From: Bog-375 sp049587755
GTDB lineage: Bacteria; Acidobacteriota; Terriglobia; Bryobacterales; Bryobacteraceae
Length of the DNA stretch: 64,000 nt
Assembly (NCBI GenBank): GCA_049587755.1
Contig: JBAVEN010000034.1
Span: forward strand, 1 to 64,000
Reading direction: 5' to 3'
A program made the translations under genes and the position numbers. Positions 19,201 to 26,270 of this stretch are shown here, piece after piece; position 1 is the stretch's first letter, and every line of letters begins with the position of its first letter. The notes under the pieces are model-generated. The model saw nothing but the letters and a program-made list of their open reading frames with translations. It did no database searches and was not told the DNA's origin.

Positions 19201-19719
19201 CTGGTAGCCGACGCTTTCCAGGTGGGCAACCACTTCTTCCAAGGGCAACTCGTCGCCCACCTTCAGCCGCAGGGCGAGCTGCCGGTAATAATCCGCCGGT
19301 TCGATGCGCAGCAGAGCCGCGGCCACAGGCAGCACCGTGATGGGCGCGCGTGCGGTGGCCAGGCGCCACAATGCGACCGCGCGCGCCTCCAAAATCTCGG
19401 CGTGCGGGGAGAGCTTTTGCAGCGGCAGAACGTCCAACGCGGGGAGCAATTGCGGGCCGTCGCGATCGTCGGTAGCCAGCAGACGGAAGAACGTCTCGAC
19501 TGCTTCCGAGAGCGCCTCGGCCTCCTGGTTGCCATCTACGACAATTATCAGAGGACGGCCCGTATTCTGCCAGAGCAGCACTGAATACAAGGCCTTGGCG
19601 GTGCTGGTCAAGCCCGATAAGCGTGCAGCGCCCTCGCCGGCAAGTTTTCTCAGGGCTTCCGCGAAGCTGGGATGGCGGCCGAGTTCCAGGAATAGATCTC
19701 GAATCGCGGGATGGGTCAA
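16234..19719 (-). CDS. mfd: transcription-repair coupling factor Mfd
   Basis: A 1161-residue full-length Mfd, the ATP-driven translocase that strips stalled RNA polymerase from damaged DNA and recruits UvrA. It shows the N-terminal UvrB-like region, the CarD-type RNA-polymerase-interaction domain (KPSDFVVHAEHGVAQFLGL), Walker A (LCGDVGYGKTEVVMRAAFK), the DEEQ box (VIVDEEQRFGVKHKERL), SATPIPRTLHMSL, the helicase domain 2 block (ENGLDIPRANTMIIENAERYG) and the C-terminal TRCF segment ELRGAGNLLGGEQHG. Its ATG overlaps the stop of the adenylyltransferase gene (ATGA, 19716-19719), so the two are coupled. Confidence 0.97.
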   Translation of the reverse strand: MTHPAIRDLFLELGRHPSFAEALRKLAGEGAARLSGLTSTAKALYSVLLWQNTGRPLIIVVDGNQEAEALSEAVETFFRLLATDDRDGPQLLPALDVLPLQKLSPHAEILEARAVALWRLATARAPITVLPVAAALLRIEPADYYRQLALRLKVGDELPLEEVVAHLESVGYQRREPVEMVGEYSVRGGILDAFSPEAAKPVRLDLFGDQVESIRRFDVESQRSVLKIGDCTLLPLTEFQKSRELLAELRELMRQAGTPERELPAAGGPFAGWETLAAMVRPKTGAVLTLADRPVVIWDEPDQVRSAAERLWKRLEQVEPSPAYAPGSIFCRWEEFQQLAQTLPQLVMEELEIGSEAANHIATRPTLRFHGNIQVAIAEARSLVESGNRVVFFAPAAGEIERLADVFNEYEVAYQLGLEQLDSTPAYLAERVYMAGAVANIHLVKGLIRRGAAFQDSKLVVFGSEDLFEASELVAQAPAGKPALAAFSADLIDLKPSDFVVHAEHGVAQFLGLREIAQGDAKGDYMLLEYAAGAKLYVPLARMDLVERFRGAGEAKPALDRMGGATWTKTKSRIKAKMRDMADELLKLYAARKMADGFSFSADSNWQREFEDAFDFTETRDQLTAIRDIKRDMEGPHPMDRLLCGDVGYGKTEVVMRAAFKALGDGRQVAMLAPTTVLTFQHLETFKRRFQPFPVRVEMFSRFRSPKEIKAGLADLAEGKIDIAIGTHRLLSRDVQFRDLGLVIVDEEQRFGVKHKERLKQLKKEVDVIAMSATPIPRTLHMSLLGLRDLSVIETPPKDRLAIHTVVAPFQPELIRAAVELELGRGGQVYFLHNRVDSIWARAASIQELVPGARIGVGHGQMAEAELERTMLHFMRHEFDILVCTTIIENGLDIPRANTMIIENAERYGLSELYQLRGRVGRWNRRAYAYLLVPPNTELNEIARKRLAALKEFSDLGAGFKIAALDLELRGAGNLLGGEQHGHINSVGYDTYVRLLDETVRELKGEEVVPEIHSSLNLGLDIRIPPDYIPDENQRLRAYRQIASASGREGRERAEKELEDRFGTVPAAVRSLLAYSAIKTVAEQLGIEAIDRRHNLLSIRFHRETRVDPARLMAVVAKTPGAQFTPAGVLLLPLDGQASAPEILGFLDAKLEQMRPPGGAP

Positions 19720-20201
19720 GAGCGGTGTCCGGCGGCAAGCATATTAACTATATTAGTAGTAGAATAATTCGGCTCAAGCGGTAAAGTGACGACTTTGCCT
19801 CCCGCCGCCTCGACTTCCTCGCGGCCCGCCACGAAGTGGGACCAGTCGGCGCCCTTGACGAGCACGTCGGGCAGAAGGGCGGCGACGAGCGCGCGGGGGG
19901 TCTCTTCGTCGAACAGCGTGACCGCATCGACGGCTTCGAGAGCCAGCGCCAGCTCGATGCGCTCGCGCTCAGGAATTATTGGGCGCGCAAGCCCCTTCAT
20001 GCGGCGTGCGCCGGCATCGGAGTTGAGGGCCAAAACCAGCACATCGCCCATGGAGCGGGCCGCCTCGAGAGTCCGGATGTGCCCCGGATGCAGCAGATCG
20101 TAGCATCCGTTGGTGAAAACGACGGTCTTGCCCCCTCGACGCCAGCGCTGGCGCTGCTCGACAAGCTCGGCGTGATTGTAAAACCGGCCCAAGGTCTTCA
20201 A
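19716..20201 (-). CDS. rfaE2: ADP-heptose synthase adenylyltransferase domain protein (RfaE2/HldE C-terminal type)
   Basis: A 161-residue nucleotidyltransferase that makes ADP-glycero-manno-heptose from heptose 1-phosphate for the LPS inner core. FTNGCYDLLHPGHIRTLEAA carries the HxGH nucleotide-binding motif. VLALNSDAGARRMKG, VLVKGADWSHFV and EPNYSTTNIV are the other family blocks. It is the stand-alone second domain of HldE; the kinase half is not adjacent. It overlaps mfd by four bases, an unusual pairing of LPS and DNA-repair functions. Confidence 0.92.
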   Translation of the reverse strand: MKTLGRFYNHAELVEQRQRWRRGGKTVVFTNGCYDLLHPGHIRTLEAARSMGDVLVLALNSDAGARRMKGLARPIIPERERIELALALEAVDAVTLFDEETPRALVAALLPDVLVKGADWSHFVAGREEVEAAGGKVVTLPLEPNYSTTNIVNMLAAGHRS

Positions 20202-20281
20202 GCATAGTGTATCAACCGGCCCGTGGAGCCAGAGTCAACTGGAGTTCGGGCAGGCGTGCGGCGCGCGCGGCCGAAGCGTGA

Positions 20282-20452
20282 GGCCGCGAACTGGCGCTGA
20301 TCCGCTGTCTGTTCCGGCCGCACCGCAGCCAGGAAATCGCCAAACCGACCTTTACCCAATTTGTTTTTCCAGGGCGCTGGCATTATGGCGTGCTGCACGG
20401 GCTGGACTATTCTCGCGAAGCGGGTGCGCCGAGTTGGGATTCAGCTCCGTAA
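20282..20452 (+). pseudogene. remnant of a terpenoid-cyclase/prenyltransferase-fold protein
   Basis: In one frame the translation reads GRELALIRCLFRPHRSQEIA, then KPTFTQFVFPGRWHYGVLHG and LDYSREAGAPSWDSAP, ending at TAA 20450. The pattern GRE..L...LFR...T..FPxRWHYxVLxGLDY is a strongly conserved stretch of large squalene-cyclase-like repeat proteins found in Solibacter relatives. Only ~55 codons survive, a stop (TGA 20279) lies directly upstream, and there is no start, so this is a gene relic. The assignment is by recognition of the pattern. Confidence 0.6.
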
Positions 20453-20463
20453 AACCTGTTCGA

Positions 20464-21975
20464 CTACGGACCTGCCGGGGTCACCGTGAGCGTGGCTGTG
20501 CCGGACGCAGACCCCTGGGTGGCTTTGATTGTGGTCGATCCCGCGGCAACCCCAGTGGCGAGTCCGGCCGGGCTGATCGTGGCAGTCGCTAGGTTCAAGG
20601 ATGTCCAATTAACAGAACCAGTAAGATCCTTGCTACTGCCGTCCGAATAGGTTCCAGTAGCGGCGAACGGTTGCGTTCCCTTGGCCGCTATCTGGGGATT
20701 GGCAGGGGTCACGGTGATGGTTTGCAGCGCAGGAGCAGTGACGCCCGGTTTACTGTTACCGTTATTTCCGGCATTGGCGGTTTGTGCGGCGAGTTGACTT
20801 TGGAGACCCTTTACGGTTAGGTTGACGCCAAATGCAAACTGCGGGCACCATCCGGTGCAGGGTCTTGAAGTTGTTGTCGCGCCGACCGGCACCGTCGGTT
20901 GTTTGGCGATGACAGCGCCGACATAGACCTGAATGGATCGCAGGCCAATTCCCGCAGCTATCAAAGGCTTTTGCAGCGGATGCTGCGCCACGGGAAGGCC
21001 GGCGATAAGCGACGGAATCAGACTATAGCCGTCATACATCATTTGTTTTTTTTGGGCCGGGCAGTAGTAATAATCAAACAGGCCGTATATGCTCTTCTTG
21101 TCCACGTTAGTCGGCGTGACGGCAGAGTTTGATCCGGCCGGCGGGAAAGTCAATTGGCTCATTTTTGCAATTGGAATTCCCACGCTGACATCCCACCACG
21201 GGGGCGCCTCGTTGTGCAGGACCAGAGGGTTATCCAAGGGCTGCGCGTTGGTTCCCACGACTACCTTGGCCTGGATCTGGATGTCGGAGGTTCCCGAAGT
21301 CATGTCGATCTGCATACCGCCCCAAACGTTCTCCGATGTTGGGCTAATATTCTCCTGGAGTTTTAATCCGCTGGCACCAGTGAGCGTGGCGAAAAGACCT
21401 AGCAGATTTTGTTGGTTCGCAGGAATTTTGTCGGCTACGGTGAACTCATAGCGGCTGGTGTACACATAGTTAGAACTCTTGTTTATGTGCAGGTACACAA
21501 ACCATAATCGCTTTGTGCCTAGCAATCGTCCCGGCCGAAGCAACTTTCCATCGTGCAGGAGATACCAGGTTTGAGCGGTGATGGCCTGCTGCGTGTTGCC
21601 CGCGCTAGGGGTGGTTGCCGCGCCCAGGACCACCGTGTGGATAATGAAGTCGCCTTTATTGGCTACATTTTTTGTTAGCACGGCATCCACGTCCGGAAAA
21701 TTCCGGATCTTGTAAGCCGACGGAGTCGGCGAGCAACTCGCAGGCGAAGTATTGTCGGTGAGCAAAGCCCCGATCAACTTGGCCGCGGCGTCCCCGCTCA
21801 AAATCGTTCCGGTTTCGTAATTTATCCACGCATCCAGTGGGGCGCTCACAACCCGGCATGCGTTTTCCTGGAGAGGTGGAATCGGTTCCGTTGCCTGGCC
21901 AAATCCAAGCACTGGAACATACAATATCAACGAAATACAAACGAATAGTCGCCCTGCAGGCGTAAGTCGTGGCAT
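20464..21975 (-). CDS. secreted protein with C-terminal bacterial Ig-like (Big_2) domain
   Basis: A 503-residue exported protein. ATG 21975 follows a perfect GGAGG ribosome site eight bases upstream and opens a signal peptide (MPRLTPAGRLFVCISLILYV, cleavage near GFGQA). Residues ~25-410 match nothing I recognise and contain scattered Cys pairs. Residues ~420-500 form a Big_2 domain: ALQTITVTPANPQIAAKGTQ, FAATGTYSDGSSKDLTGSVN and ATISPAGLATGVAAGSTTIK. Base composition is less GC-rich than its neighbours and it sits next to a pseudogene relic, which suggests an accessory insertion. Its role at the cell surface is unknown. Confidence 0.8.
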   Translation of the reverse strand: MPRLTPAGRLFVCISLILYVPVLGFGQATEPIPPLQENACRVVSAPLDAWINYETGTILSGDAAAKLIGALLTDNTSPASCSPTPSAYKIRNFPDVDAVLTKNVANKGDFIIHTVVLGAATTPSAGNTQQAITAQTWYLLHDGKLLRPGRLLGTKRLWFVYLHINKSSNYVYTSRYEFTVADKIPANQQNLLGLFATLTGASGLKLQENISPTSENVWGGMQIDMTSGTSDIQIQAKVVVGTNAQPLDNPLVLHNEAPPWWDVSVGIPIAKMSQLTFPPAGSNSAVTPTNVDKKSIYGLFDYYYCPAQKKQMMYDGYSLIPSLIAGLPVAQHPLQKPLIAAGIGLRSIQVYVGAVIAKQPTVPVGATTTSRPCTGWCPQFAFGVNLTVKGLQSQLAAQTANAGNNGNSKPGVTAPALQTITVTPANPQIAAKGTQPFAATGTYSDGSSKDLTGSVNWTSLNLATATISPAGLATGVAAGSTTIKATQGSASGTATLTVTPAGP

Positions 21976-22201
21976 CTTACAGTCCTCCGTTCCGCGTTCA
22001 AACTTGTAAACGCGTCCAGCCAAGTTTGCGACGCCGGCGTAAAGAATACAAGACCCAATTAGGCTTCCGATCTATGTTCCTTGACTTCTTAGAAAAGTAC
22101 CTCAGGCAGGTGCTTAGGCGAGATTTGGCCTCGCTAATCCGAAAGGTCCGGTTTCGGGAAGTTGGAAGGGGCCGTCCACGCCTCCGTGAGATCATTAAAC
22201 A

Positions 22202-22972
22202 ATGGATTCGTCCTCGATTCAGGCGTATGCGACTGCCGCGCGGGTGGCTGCTTACGATGCCGACATGGACTTAATGCATCCCAACCGGCACAAGATGGTT
22301 GAGGTGATGATCGCAGTCCTGGCAGCGTCGGGGCTGGAGCCGCGAGCGGTGGTCGACCTGGGCACAGGCACGGGGTTCCTGTTGGAAAGGCTGCTGCGCC
22401 GATTCCCAAGCTGCCGCGCGATCGCTATCGACGGGTCGCAGGAGATGATGGCTACGGCGAAATCCCGCCTGGGAACGCTGGCGGAACGCGTGGAGTTTCG
22501 GAGCGGGGATTTCCGGCTGCCGGAAGCTTTCGGAGTGGAGATCCATTCGGCGGATGCGGTGGTTTCAGCGTACGCACTCCACCACCTCAATCTCGAAGAG
22601 AAGGCACGGACCATCGGGTATTGCCGCAGGCTGCTCAAAGAAAACGGCTGGTTCCTCAACGCCGACCTGGTGAGGGAGGAGGACGAGTTTCTGGAGCGTC
22701 TGACCCAAGACATGCGGGTTTCGGGAATCGTGGCCCGGTCCCAGGGCCGTGACACGCGGTTTAGGAATGCGGCCGACACGCGCCGTTTCCTGGAGGACTT
22801 GCAGCGCAACGAATGCGATCAGCCGCAGAAGGAAGCCGACGACCTCCGCGTGATGCGAGAGTGCGGGTACAGTCACGTCACGCTGTTCTGGAAGGAAACG
22901 CGGGAGGTGGTCTACGGCGGCATCCGCCCGGCGGGCGCGGATGCCGGGCAAGTCACGGGCGCGGCTAGGTGA
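22202..22972 (+). CDS. class I SAM-dependent methyltransferase
   Basis: A 256-residue cytoplasmic methyltransferase. Motif I is AVVDLGTGTGFLLERLL, motif II is the acidic turn CRAIAIDGSQEMM, and the post-I region RVEFRSGDFRLPEAF plus SADAVVSAYALHHL complete the SAM fold. The substrate cannot be inferred. It overlaps the convergent small membrane-protein gene by eight bases at its 3' end. No operon partner is on its strand. Confidence 0.85.
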   Translation: MDSSSIQAYATAARVAAYDADMDLMHPNRHKMVEVMIAVLAASGLEPRAVVDLGTGTGFLLERLLRRFPSCRAIAIDGSQEMMATAKSRLGTLAERVEFRSGDFRLPEAFGVEIHSADAVVSAYALHHLNLEEKARTIGYCRRLLKENGWFLNADLVREEDEFLERLTQDMRVSGIVARSQGRDTRFRNAADTRRFLEDLQRNECDQPQKEADDLRVMRECGYSHVTLFWKETREVVYGGIRPAGADAGQVTGAAR

Positions 22973-23372
22973 CTCCGGGCGATTTGGTGCGCAGGCCGGT
23001 CCAGCTCTCGGCCAGGATGATGGAATTGGCGGGATTCTTCGGATCGTAGCGGATCCACACCGGGCTGCACAGCGTCTCCTCGGCGGGCAAGTACTGGCGG
23101 AGCGACGAGACATCCTGCGAGGCCGTGTACTCGACGCCGCGGATGGCGTACGAATAAACCACCACCTCGCCGCGCATTTCCACCAGCGAGGCGTCACCCA
23201 GCTTGCCGCGCGCCGCCAGGGCGGCGCGGCGCATCCGTTCGCGCTCGTCGGGCGTGATGCGCGAGCCTTTCCACGCGCGGTATCCCGCCACCAACGCCAG
23301 CGCCAGCAGAACTCCGGCCAAAAACAGCGTGACCGCTTCAGCCGGAAACGAGAATGCGAGGGCCCCAAGCAT
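22965..23372 (-). CDS. small membrane-anchored protein of unknown function
   Basis: 135 residues. An N-terminal helix (LFLAGVLLALALVAGYRAW) is followed by a basic stretch and a beta-rich soluble domain (VEMRGEVVVYSYAIRGVEYT, CSPVWIRYDPKNPANSIIL). The arrangement resembles DUF3592-like proteins, but I do not assign a family. It starts 9 bp after the aldolase stop on the same strand, so it is probably co-transcribed with it. Confidence 0.7.
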   Translation of the reverse strand: MLGALAFSFPAEAVTLFLAGVLLALALVAGYRAWKGSRITPDERERMRRAALAARGKLGDASLVEMRGEVVVYSYAIRGVEYTASQDVSSLRQYLPAEETLCSPVWIRYDPKNPANSIILAESWTGLRTKSPGVT

Positions 23373-23381
23373 CGGCTACTC

Positions 23382-24044
23382 TCATCCGGCAACCGAAGCG
23401 GGCTGAAACGCCTTGTTCCAGTCCTTGAGAAACTGCTCCAGGCCCTTATCGGTCAGGGGGTGGTTGAAGAGCATATCGAGAACCTTGAACGGCATGGTGG
23501 CGATGTGCGCACCCGCCAGCGCCGCCTGCGAGACATGCGTTGGCGACCGCAGCGAAGCGGCGAGAATCTGCGTCTTGTAGCCATAGTTCCGGTAGATCTG
23601 CACGATGTCGCGAATGAGGTCCATGCCGGTCCAACTAATGTCGTCAATCCGCCCCACGAACGGGCTGACGATGTAGGCTCCCGCCTTGGCGGCGATCAAG
23701 GCCTGGTTGGCGGAAAAGCAGAGCGTGACATTGACGCGGATGCCTTCCGCCGCGAGGGTCTTGGTGGCCACGATGCCATCGCGGGTCAACGGGCACTTGA
23801 CAACCACGTTGCGGTGAATCTTGGCGAGTTTCCTGCCCTCGCCGATCATTTCCCGCGAAGCGGTCGCGACCACCTCCGCGCTGATATCGCCATCGACAAT
23901 TCCGCAGATCTCGCGGATGTGCTCTTCGAGCGGCATTCCTTCTTTGGCGATCAGCGAAGGATTGGTGGTGACACCGTCGACGATTCCCCAAGCCGCGCCC
24001 TGCCGCAGCTCATCCAGATTGGCGGTGTCGAGAAAGAATTTCAT
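23382..24044 (-). CDS. fsa: transaldolase-family fructose-6-phosphate aldolase
   Basis: A 220-residue small transaldolase (MipB/TalC/FSA subgroup), half the length of classical transaldolase. The N-terminus MKFFLDTANLDELR is diagnostic, with GVTTNPSLIAKEG following. Schiff-base Lys83 sits in NVVVKCPLTRDG, and FSANQALIAAKAGA plus SPFVGRIDD complete the barrel. ATG 24044 was preferred over a longer frame because it starts exactly at the family N-terminus and follows GGAGG. Whether it acts as an aldolase or a true transaldolase cannot be told. A divergent sugar kinase gene starts ~205 bp away. Confidence 0.9.
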   Translation of the reverse strand: MKFFLDTANLDELRQGAAWGIVDGVTTNPSLIAKEGMPLEEHIREICGIVDGDISAEVVATASREMIGEGRKLAKIHRNVVVKCPLTRDGIVATKTLAAEGIRVNVTLCFSANQALIAAKAGAYIVSPFVGRIDDISWTGMDLIRDIVQIYRNYGYKTQILAASLRSPTHVSQAALAGAHIATMPFKVLDMLFNHPLTDKGLEQFLKDWNKAFQPASVAG

Positions 24045-24161
24045 CTGCCAGGCCCTCCAGCTCAACCCCAGTTTACCAAGGCTCCGGTTCCTCCAAGCAA
24101 CGCCCGCGCCGGCGGCTTCGATCGTTCAGTGCGGCTAAATCGAAGATTCAGGCTCATCCCC

Positions 24162-24190
24162 TTGACAGGCGGCCGCGCCGGATCATAAGT
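24162..24190 (+). promoter_or_regulatory. candidate sigma70-type promoter for the sugar-kinase gene
   Basis: A consensus TTGACA (24162-24167) is followed by ATAAGT (24185-24190) after 17 bp, or CATAAG after 16 bp. It lies in the 205 bp divergent region between the aldolase and kinase genes, ~60 bp upstream of ATG 24250. The -10 element is weak. Confidence 0.4.
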
Positions 24191-24249
24191 TGAAAAGCTG
24201 CCGCCACTTCGGCGGCTGTCGCAAACGAGGTTCACGAAAAAACATTAGT

Positions 24250-25332
24250 ATGGGTCAGTCCTGGAAGACTCCAAAGGACGGAGCGCTGGACCTGGTTTCG
24301 CTCGGCGCTTTAGTGCACCGGCTGGATCCGGGCATCGTTCCGTTTCGCAAGGCCAGTGAGTGCCGTATTCACGTCAGCGGCGGCGAATTCAACGTGGCGG
24401 CGAATCTAGCCGACTGCTTTCGCCGGAACACGGCCATCGTCACCGCGATGGCCGATTATCCGATTGGCGACCTGATCGCGGAGCGCGTGCGCGCCATGGG
24501 CGTGAAGCCGTTTTACAAGCACTTCGCGCACGATGGCGTGACCGGCCCCAACATGGCGACCGTCTTCAGCGACCGCGGCTTTGGCATGCGCGCCCCGGTC
24601 GTTTTCTACAACCGCTCGAACGAAGCGGCGGCGCGGCTGAAGCCGGGCGATTTCAACTGGAGCGAGGTATTTGCGGGCGGCGTGCGCTGGTTTCATTCCG
24701 GCGGCATCTTCGCCGCGCTGTCGCCGACCACCGCCGAACTGGTGATCGAAGGCATGCAGGCGGCCAAGGCGGCCGGCGCCATCGTCAGCTTCGACCTGAA
24801 TTATCGCCAGAAGCTGTGGAACATTTCGGGAGGCGAAGCGCGCGCCGCCGAAGTGCTGAGCCGCATCGTGAAGAACGTGGACGTGCTGGTGGGCAACGAA
24901 GAGGATTTGCAGAAAGGGCTGGGGATCGCCGGGCCGGAAGTGGCGGCGAAATCCAAGCTGGATCCTTCGGCGTTTGTGATGGTGATCGAGCAGGCGGTGG
25001 CCAAGCATCCTCAGATCCAAGTGGTGGCGACCACGTTGCGCGAGGTTCACTCGACCAACCGGCACAGTTGGAGCGCGGTGGCCTGGGTGAACGGAAAAGT
25101 CTACACTGCGCCGGTAGCGGAACTGGATGTCTACGACCGGGTGGGCGGGGGCGACGGTTTCGCGGCTGGCTTTTTCTACGGCCTGCTCACCGGCGCGGAG
25201 CCGGCCGAGGCGGTGAAACTGGGCTGGGCTCACGGCGCGCTGCTGACCACGTTCCCGGGCGACACGACGATGGCCACGCTCGAGCAGGTGCTGGCGCTGG
25301 CCGGCGGCGGCGGAGCGCGCATCCAACGGTGA
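24250..25332 (+). CDS. PfkB-family sugar kinase, 2-keto-3-deoxygluconate kinase-like
   Basis: A 360-residue ribokinase-family enzyme. The substrate-side motif is HVSGGEFNVAANLADC. The central strand is SFDLNYRQKLW. The catalytic anion hole and base are in VGGGDGFAAGFFYGLLTG. The pattern fits KdgK, which phosphorylates 2-keto-3-deoxygluconate, but related fructokinase or ribokinase activities are possible. ATG 24250 (MGQSWKTPKDG) is preferred over an upstream start with no matching sequence. The SDR gene follows by 45 bp in the same direction, which supports a uronate-degradation role. Confidence 0.8.
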   Translation: MGQSWKTPKDGALDLVSLGALVHRLDPGIVPFRKASECRIHVSGGEFNVAANLADCFRRNTAIVTAMADYPIGDLIAERVRAMGVKPFYKHFAHDGVTGPNMATVFSDRGFGMRAPVVFYNRSNEAAARLKPGDFNWSEVFAGGVRWFHSGGIFAALSPTTAELVIEGMQAAKAAGAIVSFDLNYRQKLWNISGGEARAAEVLSRIVKNVDVLVGNEEDLQKGLGIAGPEVAAKSKLDPSAFVMVIEQAVAKHPQIQVVATTLREVHSTNRHSWSAVAWVNGKVYTAPVAELDVYDRVGGGDGFAAGFFYGLLTGAEPAEAVKLGWAHGALLTTFPGDTTMATLEQVLALAGGGGARIQR

Positions 25333-25377
25333 GGAGCGTCAGATTGTGAGAATGCCGACCGGCCTGAGGAGGGATTT

Positions 25378-26157
25378 ATGGTAGCCAACAACGGGATGGA
25401 TCTGACCGGGCGCGTGGTAGTGGTGGTGGGCGGCACCTCTGGGCTGGGGCGCGTGCTGGCCTCGGGCCTGGCCCGCGCGGGCGCGGACGTGGTGCCGACC
25501 GGCCGCCGCGGACCTTTGGTGGAAGAAGCATGCGCGGAGATCGAGCTCGCCGGCCGAAAGACGCTTCGCCACGCTTGCGACGTTGCCTCACGCGAATCGG
25601 TGGACAGCTTTCGCGACGCGGTGCTGGCGGCGTTCGGACGGGTGGATGTGCTGGTGAACGCAGCAGGCCAGATCTTCCGCAAGCCGACCATCGACATTAC
25701 CGAAGCCGAGTGGAACAGCCTGATGAACGTGAACCTGACGGGCATGCTGCGCGCCTGCCAGTCTTTCTACGGCGCGCTGAAGGCGGGCGGACGGGGCCGC
25801 ATCGTCAATATCGCATCGCTCAATTCGTACGTTTCGCTGGTGCAGGTGACGGCTTACGCCGCATCCAAGGCCGCGGTGCTGGCGCTCACCCGCAGCCTGG
25901 CGGTGGAATGGGCCAAGGATGGCATCAACGTCAACGCGATTGCGCCGGGCGTGTTCCGCACCGAGATGAACGCCGCCCTGCTCGACGGCACCGAGCGCGG
26001 CAAGGAACTGCGCATGCGCACGCCCATGGGCCGCTTCGGCCGATCCGAAGAGCTGGTGGGCGCCGCCGTTTTGCTGGCCTCCGATGCGGCCAGCTTCATC
26101 ACCGGGCAGTGCATCGCGGTGGATGGCGGCTTCCTGGCATCCGGGGTGAACCAGTAA
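25378..26157 (+). CDS. short-chain dehydrogenase/reductase (gluconate 5-dehydrogenase/KduD-like)
   Basis: A 259-residue classical SDR. The cofactor motif is VVVGGTSGLGRVL, followed by VNAAGQ in place of NNAG, the catalytic Ser in NIASLNSYVS and the catalytic YAASK. The C-terminal FITGQCIAVDGGF is typical. GTGRR after the second strand (VVPTGRRGPL) suggests NADP(H) preference. A strong GGAGGG ribosome site precedes ATG 25378. Next to a KdgK-like kinase and an aldolase it probably acts on a keto-deoxy sugar acid; that is inference from context. Confidence 0.87.
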   Translation: MVANNGMDLTGRVVVVVGGTSGLGRVLASGLARAGADVVPTGRRGPLVEEACAEIELAGRKTLRHACDVASRESVDSFRDAVLAAFGRVDVLVNAAGQIFRKPTIDITEAEWNSLMNVNLTGMLRACQSFYGALKAGGRGRIVNIASLNSYVSLVQVTAYAASKAAVLALTRSLAVEWAKDGINVNAIAPGVFRTEMNAALLDGTERGKELRMRTPMGRFGRSEELVGAAVLLASDAASFITGQCIAVDGGFLASGVNQ

Positions 26158-26196
26158 GCGTGCGGGCCAGTGGCGTGGCGGTCTCCGTTATGCCGA

Positions 26197-26258
26197 CTGT
26201 GCGCCGGGGCGATTGAGAATCGGCGCGCAGGAGATCATTCCGCCCCGCACAGTGGGGC
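26197..26258. terminator. two hairpins between convergent genes
   Basis: CTGTGCGCCG at 26197-26206 pairs with CGGCGCGCAG at 26221-26230 (10 bp, one G-T pair). GCCCC at 26242-26246 pairs with GGGGC at 26254-26258. They fill the 113 bp gap between the 3' ends of the SDR and PLP-decarboxylase genes. No T-run follows, so efficiency is uncertain. Confidence 0.45.
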
Positions 26259-26270
26259 ACGACGTCATGT

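Noticed and set aside
20278..20592. 104-codon forward ORF near the pseudogene
   Set aside because: It is in a different frame from the recognisable cyclase remnant and overlaps the 3' end of the Ig-like gene.
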